Assembly: GCF_000412335.2 (NCBI RefSeq)
Contig: NZ_KE161030.1
Coordinates: forward strand, 1,020,515-1,084,514
DNA from: Cedecea davisae DSM 4568
GTDB taxonomy: Bacteria > Pseudomonadota > Gammaproteobacteria > Enterobacterales > Enterobacteriaceae
DNA length: 64,000 bases
Reading direction: 5' to 3'
Made by a program: the position numbers and the translations under genes
Notes under the pieces: generated by a model
What the model saw: the letters and a program-made list of their open reading frames with translations, nothing else
The model's database searches: none
What the model was told of the DNA's origin: nothing
Shown here: positions 35,044 to 46,437 of the stretch, piece by piece
How the letters are laid out: every line of letters starts with the position of its first letter
Position numbering within the stretch: the stretch's first letter is position 1

Positions 35044-37851
35044 ATGCAGAACGGCGCGATGAAGCCCTGGCTGGACTCTTCCTGGCTGGCGGGCGCAAAC
35101 CAGTCCTACATAGAGCAGCTCTATGAAGACTTCTTAACCGATCCTGACTCTGTTGATGCGCACTGGCGCACCATGTTCCAGCAGTTACCTGGAACCGGAG
35201 CCAGACCGGATCAATTCCATTCAAAAACGCGTGATTATTTCCGTCGTCTGGCGAAGGATGCCTCACGTTACTCCACCGCAATCACTGACCCTGACACTGA
35301 CGTTAAGCAAGTGAAAGTGCTGCAGCTGATTAACGCCTGGCGTTTCCGCGGTCATCAGGCTGCGAATCTCGATCCGCTCGGCCTGTGGAAGCAGGAGTCC
35401 GTGGCAGATCTCGATCCGGCTTTCCATAATCTGACCGATGAAGATCTTCAGCAAAGCTTCAACGTGGGATCTTTTGCCGGCGGCAAAGAAACCATGAAGC
35501 TTGCCGACCTGATTGACGCCCTGCAGCAGACTTACGGCGGCTCTATCGGCGCGGAATATATGCACATCACCAACACCGAAGAAAAACGCTGGATCCAGCA
35601 GCGCATTGAATCGGTGGTGGGCCAGTCTACCTTTACGCCGGACGAGAAAAAGCGCTTCCTGAGCGAACTGACCGCGGCGGAAGGCCTGGAGCGTTATTTA
35701 GGCGCTAAATTCCCGGGAGCTAAACGCTTCTCGCTGGAAGGCGGCGACGCGCTGGTGCCGATGCTTAAAGAGATGATTCGCCACGCGGGCAAGAGCGGCA
35801 CGCGTGAAGTGGTGCTGGGTATGGCGCACCGCGGTCGTCTTAACGTCCTGATCAACGTTCTGGGCAAAAAGCCGCAGGATCTGTTCGACGAATTTGCCGG
35901 TAAACATAAAGAGCACCTCGGCACCGGCGACGTGAAGTACCATATGGGCTTCTCATCCGACGTGGAAACCGAAGGCGGCCTGGTTCACCTGGCGCTGGCG
36001 TTTAACCCGTCGCACCTTGAGATCGTCAGCCCGGTGGTTATCGGCTCCGTGCGCGCGCGCCTGGATCGTCTGGACAAACCAGGCAGCAACCAGGTTCTGC
36101 CGATCACCATCCACGGTGACGCCGCAGTAGCCGGGCAGGGCGTGGTTCAGGAAACGCTGAACATGTCTAAAGCTCGCGGCTATGAAGTGGGCGGTACGGT
36201 TCGCATCGTTATCAACAACCAGATTGGTTTCACCACCTCCAACCCGCTGGATGCTCGCTCCACGCCGTATTGTACCGATATCGGTAAGATGGTGATGGCG
36301 CCTATCTTCCACGTAAACGCGGATGACCCGGAAGCGGTGGCCTTTGTGACTCGCCTGGCGCTTGATTTCCGTAATACCTTCAAGCGCGACGTGTTTATTG
36401 ACCTGGTTTGCTACCGCCGCCATGGTCATAACGAAGCTGATGAGCCAAGCGCAACTCAGCCGGTGATGTACCAGAAAATCAAAAAACATCCGACCCCGCG
36501 TAAAATTTACGCCGATAAGCTGGAGCAGGCCAAACTGGCAACGCTGGAAGATGCTACCGAAATGGTGAATCTGTACCGCGATGCGCTGGATGCAGGCGAG
36601 TGCGTAGTGAGCGAGTGGCGTCCGATGAATATGCACTCCTTTACCTGGTCGCCGTACCTCAACCACGAATGGGACGAAAGCTACCCGAACAAAGTTGAGA
36701 TGAAACGCGTTCAGGAACTGGCTAAGCGCATCAGCACCGCGCCAGAATCCGTGGAGATGCAGTCTCGCGTAGCGAAAATCTACAGCGACCGTCAGGAAAT
36801 GGCGAACGGCAACAAGCTGTTCGACTGGGGCGCTGCGGAAAACCTGGCCTATGCAACCCTGGTTGATGAAGGCGTGTCCGTCCGCCTGTCCGGTGAAGAT
36901 GCCGGCCGTGGTACTTTCTTCCACCGCCATGCGGTTATCCATAACCAGACCAACGGCTCAACCTACATTCCGCTGGCCCACGTGCATAACAGCCAGGGCA
37001 TCTTCAACGTATGGGACTCCGTGCTGTCTGAAGAAGCGGTGCTGGCATTCGAGTACGGCTACGCCACCGCAGAGCCGCGCACGCTGACCATCTGGGAAGC
37101 GCAGTTTGGTGACTTTGCCAACGGTGCTCAGGTTGTTATTGACCAGTTCATCAGCTCCGGCGAGCAGAAATGGGGGCGTATGTGCGGCCTGGTCATGCTG
37201 CTGCCGCACGGCTATGAAGGCCAGGGGCCGGAGCACTCCTCCGCTCGCCTGGAACGTTATCTCCAGCTTTGCGCCGAGCAGAACATGCAGGTTTGCGTGC
37301 CGTCTACTCCGGCTCAGGTGTATCACATGCTGCGTCGCCAGGCGCTGCGCGGGATGCGTCGTCCGCTGGTGGTGATGTCACCTAAGTCCCTGCTGCGCCA
37401 TCCGCTGGCGGTTTCCACCCTCGATGAACTGGCCAACGGCGCCTTCCAGCCGGCAATTGGTGAGATTGATGAGCTGGATCCTAAAGCCGTAAAACGCGTG
37501 GTACTGTGTTCCGGTAAGGTTTACTACGACTTGCTCGAGCAGCGTCGTAAGAACGATCAGAAGGATGTGGCGATTGTGCGCATCGAGCAGCTCTATCCGT
37601 TCCCGCACCAGGCGGTGCAGGAAGCGCTGAAGCCGTTTGCTCATGTACATGATTTTGTCTGGTGCCAGGAAGAGCCTCTGAACCAGGGCGCCTGGTATTG
37701 CAGCCAGCACCACTTCCGCGAAGTGATTCCGTTTGGGTCCGGTCTGCGTTACGCAGGTCGCCCGGCCTCCGCCTCTCCGGCGGTAGGGTATATGTCCGTT
37801 CACCAGAAGCAACAGCAAGATCTGGTTAATGACGCGCTGAACGTCGAATAA
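35044..37851 (+). CDS. sucA: 2-oxoglutarate dehydrogenase E1 component
   Basis: SucA is the thiamine-diphosphate decarboxylase of the 2-oxoglutarate dehydrogenase complex (2-oxoglutarate to succinyl-CoA). It has 935 residues (933 in E. coli); the extra residues are around 195 (ESVVGQSTF). The N-terminal E2-binding segment is MQNGAMKPWLDSSWLAG. ThDP-site motifs include GMAHRGRLNVL, FNPSHLEIVSP, HGDAAVAGQGVVQETLNMS and YRRHGHNEADEPSATQP. The C-terminal pyrimidine-binding domain has LSGEDAGRGTFFHRHAV. AAGGGA precedes the ATG. It lies between sdhB and sucB. Confidence 0.98.
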   Translation: MQNGAMKPWLDSSWLAGANQSYIEQLYEDFLTDPDSVDAHWRTMFQQLPGTGARPDQFHSKTRDYFRRLAKDASRYSTAITDPDTDVKQVKVLQLINAWRFRGHQAANLDPLGLWKQESVADLDPAFHNLTDEDLQQSFNVGSFAGGKETMKLADLIDALQQTYGGSIGAEYMHITNTEEKRWIQQRIESVVGQSTFTPDEKKRFLSELTAAEGLERYLGAKFPGAKRFSLEGGDALVPMLKEMIRHAGKSGTREVVLGMAHRGRLNVLINVLGKKPQDLFDEFAGKHKEHLGTGDVKYHMGFSSDVETEGGLVHLALAFNPSHLEIVSPVVIGSVRARLDRLDKPGSNQVLPITIHGDAAVAGQGVVQETLNMSKARGYEVGGTVRIVINNQIGFTTSNPLDARSTPYCTDIGKMVMAPIFHVNADDPEAVAFVTRLALDFRNTFKRDVFIDLVCYRRHGHNEADEPSATQPVMYQKIKKHPTPRKIYADKLEQAKLATLEDATEMVNLYRDALDAGECVVSEWRPMNMHSFTWSPYLNHEWDESYPNKVEMKRVQELAKRISTAPESVEMQSRVAKIYSDRQEMANGNKLFDWGAAENLAYATLVDEGVSVRLSGEDAGRGTFFHRHAVIHNQTNGSTYIPLAHVHNSQGIFNVWDSVLSEEAVLAFEYGYATAEPRTLTIWEAQFGDFANGAQVVIDQFISSGEQKWGRMCGLVMLLPHGYEGQGPEHSSARLERYLQLCAEQNMQVCVPSTPAQVYHMLRRQALRGMRRPLVVMSPKSLLRHPLAVSTLDELANGAFQPAIGEIDELDPKAVKRVVLCSGKVYYDLLEQRRKNDQKDVAIVRIEQLYPFPHQAVQEALKPFAHVHDFVWCQEEPLNQGAWYCSQHHFREVIPFGSGLRYAGRPASASPAVGYMSVHQKQQQDLVNDALNVE

Positions 37852-37866
37852 ATTAAAGGATAAATA

Positions 37867-39087
37867 ATGAGTAGCGTAGATATTCTAGTTCCTGACCTGC
37901 CTGAGTCCGTAGCCGACGCGACAGTGGCAACCTGGCATAAAAAACCGGGCGACAGCGTCAAACGTGACGAAGTTCTGGTTGAAATCGAAACTGACAAAGT
38001 GGTGCTGGAAGTTCCTGCATCCGCAGACGGCGTGCTGGACTCAGTGCTGGAAGACGAAGGCACTACCGTTACCTCGCGTCAGATTCTGGGGCGTTTGCGT
38101 GAAGGCAACAGCGGCGGGAAAGAAACCTCTGCCAAAGCCGACAGCAAAGAGTCTACTCCGGCGCAGCGCCAGCAGGCTTCTCTGGAAGAGCAGAATAACG
38201 ATGCCCTCAGCCCGGCAATTCGCCGCCTGATTGCAGAAAATGACCTCGACGCCAGCGCGATTAAAGGCAGCGGAGTGGGCGGGCGTATCACTCGCGAAGA
38301 TGTAGAAAAACACCTGAGCGAAGCAAAAGCTAAACAGCCTGCGCCGGCTAAAGCGGCAGAAGCTGCTCCGGTTGCGCCGCTGGCCGGCCGCAGCGAAAAA
38401 CGCGTTCCTATGACCCGCCTGCGCAAGCGCGTGGCCGAGCGTCTGCTGGAAGCGAAAAACTCCACCGCCATGCTCACGACCTTTAACGAAGTGAACATGA
38501 AGCCAATCATGGAACTGCGTAAGCAGTACGGTGAAGCTTTCGAAAAACGCCACGGCGTGCGTCTGGGCTTCATGTCCTTCTATATTAAAGCGGTTGTTGA
38601 AGCGCTGAAACGCTATCCGGAAGTGAATGCTTCCATCGATGGCGAAGACGTGGTTTACCACAACTACTTCGACGTGAGCATCGCGGTTTCTACTCCACGC
38701 GGCCTGGTTACGCCGGTGCTGAAAGATGTCGATACCCTCGGTATGGCCGACATTGAAAAACGCATCAAAGAACTGGCGGTGAAAGGCCGTGACGGCAAGC
38801 TGACCGTAGAAGAGCTGACCGGCGGTAACTTCACCATCACCAACGGCGGCGTGTTTGGCTCCCTGATGTCTACGCCAATCATCAACCCACCGCAGAGTGC
38901 GATTCTGGGCATGCACGCCATCAAAGACCGCCCAATGGCGGTTGACGGTAAAGTAGAGATCCTGCCAATGATGTATCTGGCGCTCTCTTACGACCACCGT
39001 CTGATTGATGGTCGCGAGTCCGTAGGTTATCTGGTAGCGATTAAAGATCTGCTGGAAGACCCAACTCGTCTGCTGCTGGACGTGTAG
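37867..39087 (+). CDS. sucB: dihydrolipoyl succinyltransferase E2 component
   Basis: SucB forms the 24-mer core of the 2-oxoglutarate dehydrogenase complex and transfers the succinyl group to CoA. It has 406 residues (405 in E. coli). A single lipoyl domain (1-80) carries the lipoylated lysine in [11 protein letters not shown] Ser/Lys-rich linker and the peripheral subunit-binding domain ([27 protein letters not shown]) follow. The catalytic domain ends with the active-site YDHRLIDG (His and Asp). It lies 15 bp after sucA. Confidence 0.98.
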   Translation: MSSVDILVPDLPESVADATVATWHKKPGDSVKRDEVLVEIETDKVVLEVPASADGVLDSVLEDEGTTVTSRQILGRLREGNSGGKETSAKADSKESTPAQRQQASLEEQNNDALSPAIRRLIAENDLDASAIKGSGVGGRITREDVEKHLSEAKAKQPAPAKAAEAAPVAPLAGRSEKRVPMTRLRKRVAERLLEAKNSTAMLTTFNEVNMKPIMELRKQYGEAFEKRHGVRLGFMSFYIKAVVEALKRYPEVNASIDGEDVVYHNYFDVSIAVSTPRGLVTPVLKDVDTLGMADIEKRIKELAVKGRDGKLTVEELTGGNFTITNGGVFGSLMSTPIINPPQSAILGMHAIKDRPMAVDGKVEILPMMYLALSYDHRLIDGRESVGYLVAIKDLLEDPTRLLLDV

Positions 39088-39102
39088 TCGATATAAGACT
39101 CT

Positions 39103-39124
39103 GGCGGGTGCTTTGGCGCCCGCC
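39103..39124 (+). other. hairpin between sucB and sucC
   Basis: A 9-bp GC-rich stem (ggcgggtgc/ggcgcccgcc, one G-T pair) lies in the 99-bp gap. It is followed by cctac rather than a T tract. It may be an RNA-stability element rather than a terminator. Confidence 0.6.
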
Positions 39125-39186
39125 CCTACAACCAAATCTAACCTTACCCCGAGCGTTAATGCTCTTTATCTGGATGGATAGAACTC

Positions 39187-40353
39187 ATGAACTTACACGA
39201 ATATCAGGCGAAACAGCTGTTTGCTCGGTATGGTTTACCGGCACCCGTCGGTTACGCCTGTTCCACACCGCGCGAAGCGGAAGAAGCCGCTTCTAAAATT
39301 GGCTCGGGCCCGTGGGTGGTGAAATGTCAGGTTCATGCCGGTGGCCGCGGTAAAGCGGGCGGCGTGAAAGTGGTTAACAGCAAAGAAGATATCCGTGCTT
39401 TCGCCGAGCACTGGCTGGGCAAACGCCTGGTGACCTACCAAACTGACGCGACCGGCCAGCCGGTACACCAGATTCTGGTTGAAGCCGCGACCGACATCGA
39501 CAAAGAGCTGTATCTTGGCGCAGTCGTTGACCGTAGCTCCCGTCGCGTAGTCTTTATGGCTTCTACCGAAGGCGGCGTGGAAATCGAGAAAGTTGCCGAA
39601 GAAACTCCGCACCTGATCCACAAAGTAGCTTTGGATCCGCTGGCTGGGCCAATGCCTTACCAGGGACGTGAGCTGGCGTTCAAACTGGGTCTGGAAGGCA
39701 AACAGGTTCAGCAGTTCACCAAAATTTTCATGGGCCTGGCGGCTATTTTCCTTGAGCGCGACCTGGCGCTTATCGAAATCAACCCGCTGGTTATCACTAA
39801 GCAGGGCGACCTTATTTGCCTCGACGGCAAACTGGGTGCTGACGGCAACGCGCTGTTCCGCCAGCCTGACCTGCGTGAAATGCGCGACCAGTCTCAGGAA
39901 GACCCGCGTGAAGCTCAGGCTGCCCAGTGGGAGCTGAACTATGTTGCTCTCGACGGCAACATCGGCTGCATGGTTAACGGCGCTGGCCTGGCAATGGGCA
40001 CCATGGACATCGTTAAGCTGCACGGCGGCGAACCGGCTAACTTCCTTGACGTTGGCGGCGGTGCGACCAAAGAGCGCGTAACCGAAGCGTTCAAAATCAT
40101 TCTGTCAGACGACAAAGTGAAAGCCGTTCTGGTTAACATCTTCGGCGGCATCGTACGTTGCGACCTGATTGCTGACGGCATCATCGGCGCGGTAGCCGAA
40201 GTGGGTGTTAGCGTCCCGGTAGTGGTACGTCTGGAAGGTAACAACGCCGAGCTGGGCGCTAAAAAGCTGGCGGATAGCGGCCTGAATATTATTGCAGCAA
40301 AAAGTCTGACCGACGCAGCACAGCAGGTTGTTGCTGCCGTGGAGGGGAAATAA
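39187..40353 (+). CDS. sucC: succinyl-CoA synthetase beta subunit
   Basis: SucC is the ATP-grasp subunit of succinyl-CoA synthetase (succinyl-CoA + ADP + Pi to succinate + ATP + CoA). It has 388 residues. The ATP-grasp domain begins [18 protein letters not shown]. Nucleotide-site residues are in [17 protein letters not shown]. The succinate/phosphate end includes [19 protein letters not shown] and [11 protein letters not shown]. Its TAA overlaps the sucD ATG. Confidence 0.98.
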   Translation: MNLHEYQAKQLFARYGLPAPVGYACSTPREAEEAASKIGSGPWVVKCQVHAGGRGKAGGVKVVNSKEDIRAFAEHWLGKRLVTYQTDATGQPVHQILVEAATDIDKELYLGAVVDRSSRRVVFMASTEGGVEIEKVAEETPHLIHKVALDPLAGPMPYQGRELAFKLGLEGKQVQQFTKIFMGLAAIFLERDLALIEINPLVITKQGDLICLDGKLGADGNALFRQPDLREMRDQSQEDPREAQAAQWELNYVALDGNIGCMVNGAGLAMGTMDIVKLHGGEPANFLDVGGGATKERVTEAFKIILSDDKVKAVLVNIFGGIVRCDLIADGIIGAVAEVGVSVPVVVRLEGNNAELGAKKLADSGLNIIAAKSLTDAAQQVVAAVEGK

Positions 40354-41225
40354 TGTCCATTTTGATCGATAAAAACACCAAGGTAATTTGCCAGGGCTTC
40401 ACCGGCAGCCAGGGGACTTTCCACTCTGAACAGGCGATTGCCTACGGCACGCAGATGGTTGGCGGCGTAACGCCGGGCAAAGGCGGCACCACTCATCTGG
40501 GCCTGCCGGTGTTCAATACCGTGCGTGAAGCAGTAGAAGCTACCGGCGCAACTGCCACCGTTATTTACGTTCCGGCTCCGTTCTGTAAAGACTCGATTCT
40601 GGAAGCTATCGACGCGGGTATTAAGCTGATTATTACCATCACCGAAGGCATCCCGACCCTGGATATGCTGACCGTGAAGGTAAAACTGGACGAAGCTGGC
40701 GTGCGCATGATCGGGCCTAACTGCCCGGGCGTTATCACCCCAGGGGAATGCAAAATCGGTATCATGCCGGGCCACATTCACCTGCCGGGCAAAGTGGGTA
40801 TCGTTTCCCGTTCCGGCACGCTGACCTATGAAGCGGTTAAGCAAACTACCGATATCGGTCTGGGCCAGTCTACCTGCGTAGGTATCGGCGGCGACCCAAT
40901 CCCTGGCTCTAACTTCATCGACATTCTGAAGATGTTCCAGGAAGACCCGAAAACCGAAGCCATCGTGATGATCGGTGAGATTGGCGGGAGCGCTGAAGAA
41001 GAAGCCGCCGCTTACATCAAAGAGCACGTAACCAAACCGGTTGTTGGCTACATCGCTGGCGTAACCGCGCCAAAAGGCAAGCGTATGGGCCATGCTGGCG
41101 CCATCATCGCGGGTGGTAAGGGGACGGCGGATGAGAAATTCGCAGCTCTGGAAGCCGCTGGCGTGAAAACAGTACGCAGCCTTGCCGATATCGGCGAAGC
41201 GCTGAAAACGATTCTGCCGCAGTAA
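40353..41225 (+). CDS. sucD: succinyl-CoA synthetase alpha subunit
   Basis: SucD binds CoA and carries the phosphohistidine intermediate. It has 290 residues (289 in E. coli; the end reads KTILPQ). The CoA-binding Rossmann part has [15 protein letters not shown] and [15 protein letters not shown]. The phosphorylated histidine is in [11 protein letters not shown]. It overlaps sucC by one base and is the last coding gene of the operon. Confidence 0.98.
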   Translation: MSILIDKNTKVICQGFTGSQGTFHSEQAIAYGTQMVGGVTPGKGGTTHLGLPVFNTVREAVEATGATATVIYVPAPFCKDSILEAIDAGIKLIITITEGIPTLDMLTVKVKLDEAGVRMIGPNCPGVITPGECKIGIMPGHIHLPGKVGIVSRSGTLTYEAVKQTTDIGLGQSTCVGIGGDPIPGSNFIDILKMFQEDPKTEAIVMIGEIGGSAEEEAAAYIKEHVTKPVVGYIAGVTAPKGKRMGHAGAIIAGGKGTADEKFAALEAAGVKTVRSLADIGEALKTILPQ

Positions 41226-41306
41226 GCAGATGCCCCCGCGCAAGCGGGGGAAACAGTAATAATAAGTGTTCGACATGGTTGGCCGCCCTGGGGTGGCCTT
41301 TTTTTA
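41226..41306 (+). ncRNA. sdhX: SdhX-like 3'-UTR small RNA candidate
   Basis: The sucD 3' UTR contains a 7-bp GC hairpin (cccccgc/gcggggg with loop GCAA). A single-stranded AU-rich stretch follows, then an intrinsic terminator with seven U. In E. coli, RNase E releases the Hfq-dependent sRNA SdhX from exactly this 3' end, and it represses ackA. The architecture (hairpin, linker, terminator with long U tract) fits an Hfq-binding 3'-derived sRNA. Sequence identity to SdhX was not checked, and the 5' end is arbitrary. Confidence 0.55.
41281..41306 (+). terminator. sdhCDAB-sucABCD operon terminator
   Basis: The stem ggccgcc/ggtggcc (one G-U pair) with loop CTGG is followed by seven T residues. 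Confidence 0.92.
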
Positions 41307-42048
41307 TGTTTTCTCTTTGGCCAGTTCGGGCCCGTTATCGATATTCCGCGTTTTTATCCTGTTCTATTCAGAAACAATAATTGTTTCCATCCGCGATATT
41401 TACTCTCTGTAACCTTATAAAAAATAATGCTTTGTTAATTTAATTTATATCAAAAGTGAAATATTTGTGAATATTAAACGGTAAGGCCAATAAGCGGCGA
41501 AATAATGTGAGCTAAATAACGTTTGGTATCTTAAGACGTAGCGGGAGGGAAATTTAAGTTTTACGCGTTAATATCCGCTGTATGTTGATAATAAGCGCCT
41601 TTATTTTAACGCCAAGCGAAGCGATGGAACATATCGTTAACAACAAATTTACGATTAATTCTCTCTTGAAAAATAATTAACATTGTCAGCGTAAATTGTG
41701 TTGGATCAATGTTTAAAGCTGGCATTGAAGGGTATAAAAGAGCAAAATTGCTGTAGATCAAACTGGCCGAATAACTGTGTTTTAGCTATAAATTGATCGC
41801 CATCGTAAAACGTAAAAAACATTAAGCAAGGACCTATTTATTGTAAGGGAATTGCAGGGTAATATAATTACGGGTTATTTTTGATTTTATTAACGTGTTT
41901 GTAACCTTTCACCTTTTGATTTCACATTTGAATAAAGTGGGCGAAAAAAAGGGACTGGAAGCGAATGTATTTGTATTAGGGCATGCTTGTGGATTTGCCT
42001 CCCGGCGAACCACAGTCGAAGTCTTCATGCGAAGAGCAAGGAGTCAAG
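41307..42048 (+). promoter_or_regulatory. cydA upstream region with ArcA-like motifs
   Basis: This 742-bp gap is strikingly AT-rich and holds no convincing gene. ArcA-type GTTAAT motifs are visible, for example GTTAATTTAATTTAT near 41434 and TGTTAATTA on the minus strand at 41674-41682. In E. coli cydA has several promoters with ArcA, FNR and H-NS sites spread over this distance. The K-12 mngRAB genes found between sucD and cydA are absent. Individual promoters are not assigned. Confidence 0.55.
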
Positions 42049-43617
42049 ATGTTTGATATTGTCGAACTGTCGCGCTTACAGTTTGCCTTGACCGCGATGT
42101 ACCACTTCCTGTTTGTGCCATTAACGCTCGGTATGGCGTTTTTGCTGGCCATTATGGAAACGGTCTACGTTCTGTCAGGTAAGCAGATTTATAAAGATAT
42201 GACCAAATTCTGGGGCAAGTTGTTTGCAATCAACTTTGCTCTGGGGGTAGCCACCGGTCTGACCATGGAGTTCCAGTTCGGGACTAACTGGTCTTACTAT
42301 TCTCACTATGTGGGTGACATCTTCGGTGCGCCTCTGGCCATTGAAGGCCTGATGGCATTCTTCCTCGAGTCCACCTTCGTTGGTCTGTTCTTCTTTGGCT
42401 GGGATCGCCTCGGCAAAGTTCAACATATGGCGGTCACCTGGCTGGTGGCGCTTGGCTCCAACCTCTCTGCATTGTGGATTCTGGTCGCTAACGGCTGGAT
42501 GCAAAACCCAATCGCTTCCGACTTCAACTTCGAAACCATGCGTATGGAGATGGTCAGCTTCGCCGAGCTGGTTCTGAACCCGGTTGCGCAGGTTAAATTC
42601 GTTCACACCGTTGCTTCCGGCTACGTGTGCGGCGCGATGTTTGTTCTCGGTATCAGCTCTTACTACATGCTCAAAGGCCGCGACTTCGCTTTTGCGAAGC
42701 GTTCATTCGCCATTGCAGCAAGTTTCGGTATGGCTGCCATCCTTTCCGTTATCGTGCTGGGTGATGAGTCCGGCTATGAAATGGGCGACGTGCAGAAAAC
42801 CAAACTGGCGGCTATTGAAGCCGAGTGGGAAACTCAGCCTGCACCGGCTGCTTTCACGCTGTTTGGTATCCCTGACCAGGATAAACAAGAAAACCGCTTC
42901 GCTATCCAGATCCCTTACGCGCTGGGCCTTATCGCCACCCGCTCTGTTGATAAGCAGGTCACAGGCCTGAAAGAGCTGATGGTGCAGCATGAAGAGCGTA
43001 TCCGTAACGGGATGAAGGCCTACAGCTTGCTTGAGCAACTGCGTAAAGGCTCAACCGATCAGAGCGTGCGCGATAACTTCAACGATGTGAAGAAAGACCT
43101 CGGCTACGGCCTGCTGCTGAAGCGCTATACGGAAAACGTCACCGACGCGACCGAAGAGCAGATTCAGAAAGCGACCAAAGACTCTATTCCTCGCGTTGCA
43201 CCGCTGTATTTCGCGTTCCGTATCATGGTGGGCTGCGGCTTCCTGATGCTGTTCATTATTGCGGTGTCCTTCTGGACCGTCACCCGCAACGCTATCGGCT
43301 CTAAAAAATGGCTGCTGCGCGCCGCGCTGTACGGTATTCCGCTGCCGTGGATTGCTATCGAGTCCGGCTGGTTTGTTGCAGAGTACGGCCGTCAGCCGTG
43401 GGCGGTAGGTGAAGTGCTGCCAACCGCGGTGGCAAACTCCTCGCTGAGCGTTGGCGACCTGCTGTTCTCCATGATACTGATTTGCGGTCTTTACACGCTG
43501 TTTATGGTGGCGGAGCTGTTCCTGATGTTCAAATTCGCTCGCCTTGGGCCGAGCAGCCTGAAAACAGGACGCTATCACTTTGAGCAGTCCAACGTGGCTT
43601 CTCAGCCGGCACGCTAA
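42049..43617 (+). CDS. cydA: cytochrome bd-I ubiquinol oxidase subunit I
   Basis: CydA is the quinol-oxidising, haem-bearing subunit of the high-affinity bd oxidase in the inner membrane. The start [15 protein letters not shown] with AAGGAGTC upstream gives 522 residues, as in E. coli; 22 earlier in-frame codons are not conserved. Haem ligands are His19 (AMYHFLFVP), His186 ([11 protein letters not shown]) and Met393 (FRIMVGCGF). The quinol Q-loop after about residue 230 contains [30 protein letters not shown]. Nine membrane helices are expected. cydB follows after 15 bp. Confidence 0.98.
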   Translation: MFDIVELSRLQFALTAMYHFLFVPLTLGMAFLLAIMETVYVLSGKQIYKDMTKFWGKLFAINFALGVATGLTMEFQFGTNWSYYSHYVGDIFGAPLAIEGLMAFFLESTFVGLFFFGWDRLGKVQHMAVTWLVALGSNLSALWILVANGWMQNPIASDFNFETMRMEMVSFAELVLNPVAQVKFVHTVASGYVCGAMFVLGISSYYMLKGRDFAFAKRSFAIAASFGMAAILSVIVLGDESGYEMGDVQKTKLAAIEAEWETQPAPAAFTLFGIPDQDKQENRFAIQIPYALGLIATRSVDKQVTGLKELMVQHEERIRNGMKAYSLLEQLRKGSTDQSVRDNFNDVKKDLGYGLLLKRYTENVTDATEEQIQKATKDSIPRVAPLYFAFRIMVGCGFLMLFIIAVSFWTVTRNAIGSKKWLLRAALYGIPLPWIAIESGWFVAEYGRQPWAVGEVLPTAVANSSLSVGDLLFSMILICGLYTLFMVAELFLMFKFARLGPSSLKTGRYHFEQSNVASQPAR

Positions 43618-43632
43618 GACAGGAGTCGTCAA

Positions 43633-44772
43633 ATGATTGATTATGAAGTATTGCGTTTTATCTGGTGGCTGCTGGTCGGCGTACTGCTGATTGGCTTCGC
43701 CGTCACCGACGGCTTCGACATGGGCGTGGGCATGCTGTCACGCGTTATTGGTCGTACCGATGTTGAGCGCCGCATTATGGTTAACTCCATTGCTCCGCAC
43801 TGGGACGGTAACCAGGTATGGCTGATAACCGCAGGCGGCGCGCTGTTTGCCGCCTGGCCAATGGTCTACGCTGCGGCCTTCTCCGGCTTCTATGTGGCGA
43901 TGATTCTGGTGCTGGCCTCCTTGTTCTTCCGTCCGGTCGGTTTTGACTACCGCTCCAAGATTGAAGATACCCGCTGGCGCAACATGTGGGACTGGGGCAT
44001 TTTCATCGGTAGCTTCGTGCCGCCGCTGGTGATTGGCGTGGCGTTCGGTAACCTGCTTCAGGGCGTACCGTTCCACATCGACGAATATCTGCGTCTTTAC
44101 TACACCGGCAACTTCTTCCAACTGCTGAACCCGTTTGGCCTGCTGGCAGGCGTGGTGAGCGTGTCGATGATTGTTGCTCAGGGTGCGACCTACTTGCAGA
44201 TGCGTACCGTGGGTGAACTGCACCTGCGTGCCAAAGGTGCTGCTCAAATTGCCGCTCTGGTAATGATGGTTTGCTTCGCTCTGGCGGGCGTATGGGTTAT
44301 TTACGGTATTGACGGTTACGTGGTGACTTCTGCCCTTAACCATCATGCGGCTTCTAACCCGCTGACCAAAGAAGTGGCTCGTGAGGCTGGCGCATGGCTG
44401 GTTAACTTCAACAATATGCCAGCGCTGTGGGCTATCCCTGTACTGGGCGTGGTGTTGCCGCTGCTGACTATTTTGATGTCGCGCATCGAGAAGGGCGCTC
44501 TGGCGTTCATCTTCTCCTCGCTGACGCTTGCCTGTGTGATCCTGACCGCCGGTATTGCTATGTTCCCATTCGTGATGCCTTCGAGCACCATGATGAACGC
44601 TAGCCTGACCATGTGGGATGCGACCTCCAGCCAGCTGACGCTGAATGTGATGACCTATGTTGCTATCGTGTTCGTGCCTATCATTCTTCTCTACACCACA
44701 TGGTGTTACTGGAAAATGTTTGGCCGTATCACCAAAGAGCACATTGAAAGCAACTCCACCTCTCTGTATTAA
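43633..44772 (+). CDS. cydB: cytochrome bd-I ubiquinol oxidase subunit II
   Basis: CydB is the structural partner of CydA. It has 379 residues and about nine membrane helices. Family motifs include the N-terminal FAVTDGFDMGVGML, SIAPHWDGNQVWLI and the C-terminal LYTTWCYWKMFGRI. GACAGGAG precedes the ATG. cydX follows after 14 bp. Confidence 0.98.
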   Translation: MIDYEVLRFIWWLLVGVLLIGFAVTDGFDMGVGMLSRVIGRTDVERRIMVNSIAPHWDGNQVWLITAGGALFAAWPMVYAAAFSGFYVAMILVLASLFFRPVGFDYRSKIEDTRWRNMWDWGIFIGSFVPPLVIGVAFGNLLQGVPFHIDEYLRLYYTGNFFQLLNPFGLLAGVVSVSMIVAQGATYLQMRTVGELHLRAKGAAQIAALVMMVCFALAGVWVIYGIDGYVVTSALNHHAASNPLTKEVAREAGAWLVNFNNMPALWAIPVLGVVLPLLTILMSRIEKGALAFIFSSLTLACVILTAGIAMFPFVMPSSTMMNASLTMWDATSSQLTLNVMTYVAIVFVPIILLYTTWCYWKMFGRITKEHIESNSTSLY

Positions 44773-44786
44773 TTAAGGAGCTGATT

Positions 44787-44900
44787 ATGTGGTACTTTGC
44801 ATGGATTCTGGGCACGCTTCTGGCTTGTGCATTCGGGATTATTACCGCGCTGGCTCTCGAGCACGTTGAGGCGAGCAAAGCCGGTAAAGAAGAACACTGA
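44787..44900 (+). CDS. cydX: cytochrome bd-I accessory subunit CydX
   Basis: This 37-residue single-span peptide is required for stable bd oxidase. It begins MWYFAWILGTLLACAFG and continues with ALALEHVEASK, matching E. coli CydX in length and in the hydrophobic core. AAGGAG precedes the ATG. Its TGA overlaps the ybgE ATG (TGATG). Confidence 0.96.
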   Translation: MWYFAWILGTLLACAFGIITALALEHVEASKAGKEEH

Positions 44901-45193
44901 TGGAACAAGTTATCGCGAAGCTCTACGCGGTAATGGATAAGAGCCCCTTGCGGGCTCTTTCCTTAGTGATGGCGCTGGTGCTGGCGGGCTGCATTTTCTG
45001 GGACCCGTCTCGTTTTGCCGCAAAAACGAGCGAGCTGGCTATCTGGCACGGCTTTCTGCTGATGTGGGGCGTCTGTGCAGGCGTCATTCACGGCGTTGGC
45101 TTCCGCCCGAATAAGGTTTTCTGGCAGGGAATTTTCTGCCCGTTAATTGCTGATTTAGTGCTCATCGCCGGCCTGCTATTTTTCTTCTTCTGA
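44900..45193 (+). CDS. ybgE: cyd operon membrane protein YbgE
   Basis: This 97-residue inner-membrane protein has the length of E. coli YbgE and about three hydrophobic segments (roughly 15-35, 48-66, 74-97). The sequence FWDPSRFAAKTSELAIWHG and the ending LIAGLLFFFF are typical. It is coupled to cydX by a TGATG overlap. It is not essential for bd oxidase activity in E. coli, and its role is uncertain. A perfect hairpin lies inside its 5' coding region. Confidence 0.93.
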   Translation: MEQVIAKLYAVMDKSPLRALSLVMALVLAGCIFWDPSRFAAKTSELAIWHGFLLMWGVCAGVIHGVGFRPNKVFWQGIFCPLIADLVLIAGLLFFFF

Positions 45194-45339
45194 AGGCTGG
45201 CGCACCTCCTCCGGACGCCGTAAAAATTATGGGCTTTAACAAGCCCATAAAAATTTACGCAACGTTTAAAACAACCCATTCCAAACCCTCATCCTCTTGC
45301 GTATAGTAGCAACGTTTAATTGCATTACCGGGATGTAAA

Positions 45340-46427
<1,088 letters not shown>

Positions 46428-46437
46428 GGGGTAAGTC

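Noticed and set aside
41983-42048. 22-codon N-terminal extension of cydA
   Set aside because: CydA begins at the [12 protein letters not shown] equivalent with a strong ribosome-binding site; the extension is hydrophilic and unlike the family.
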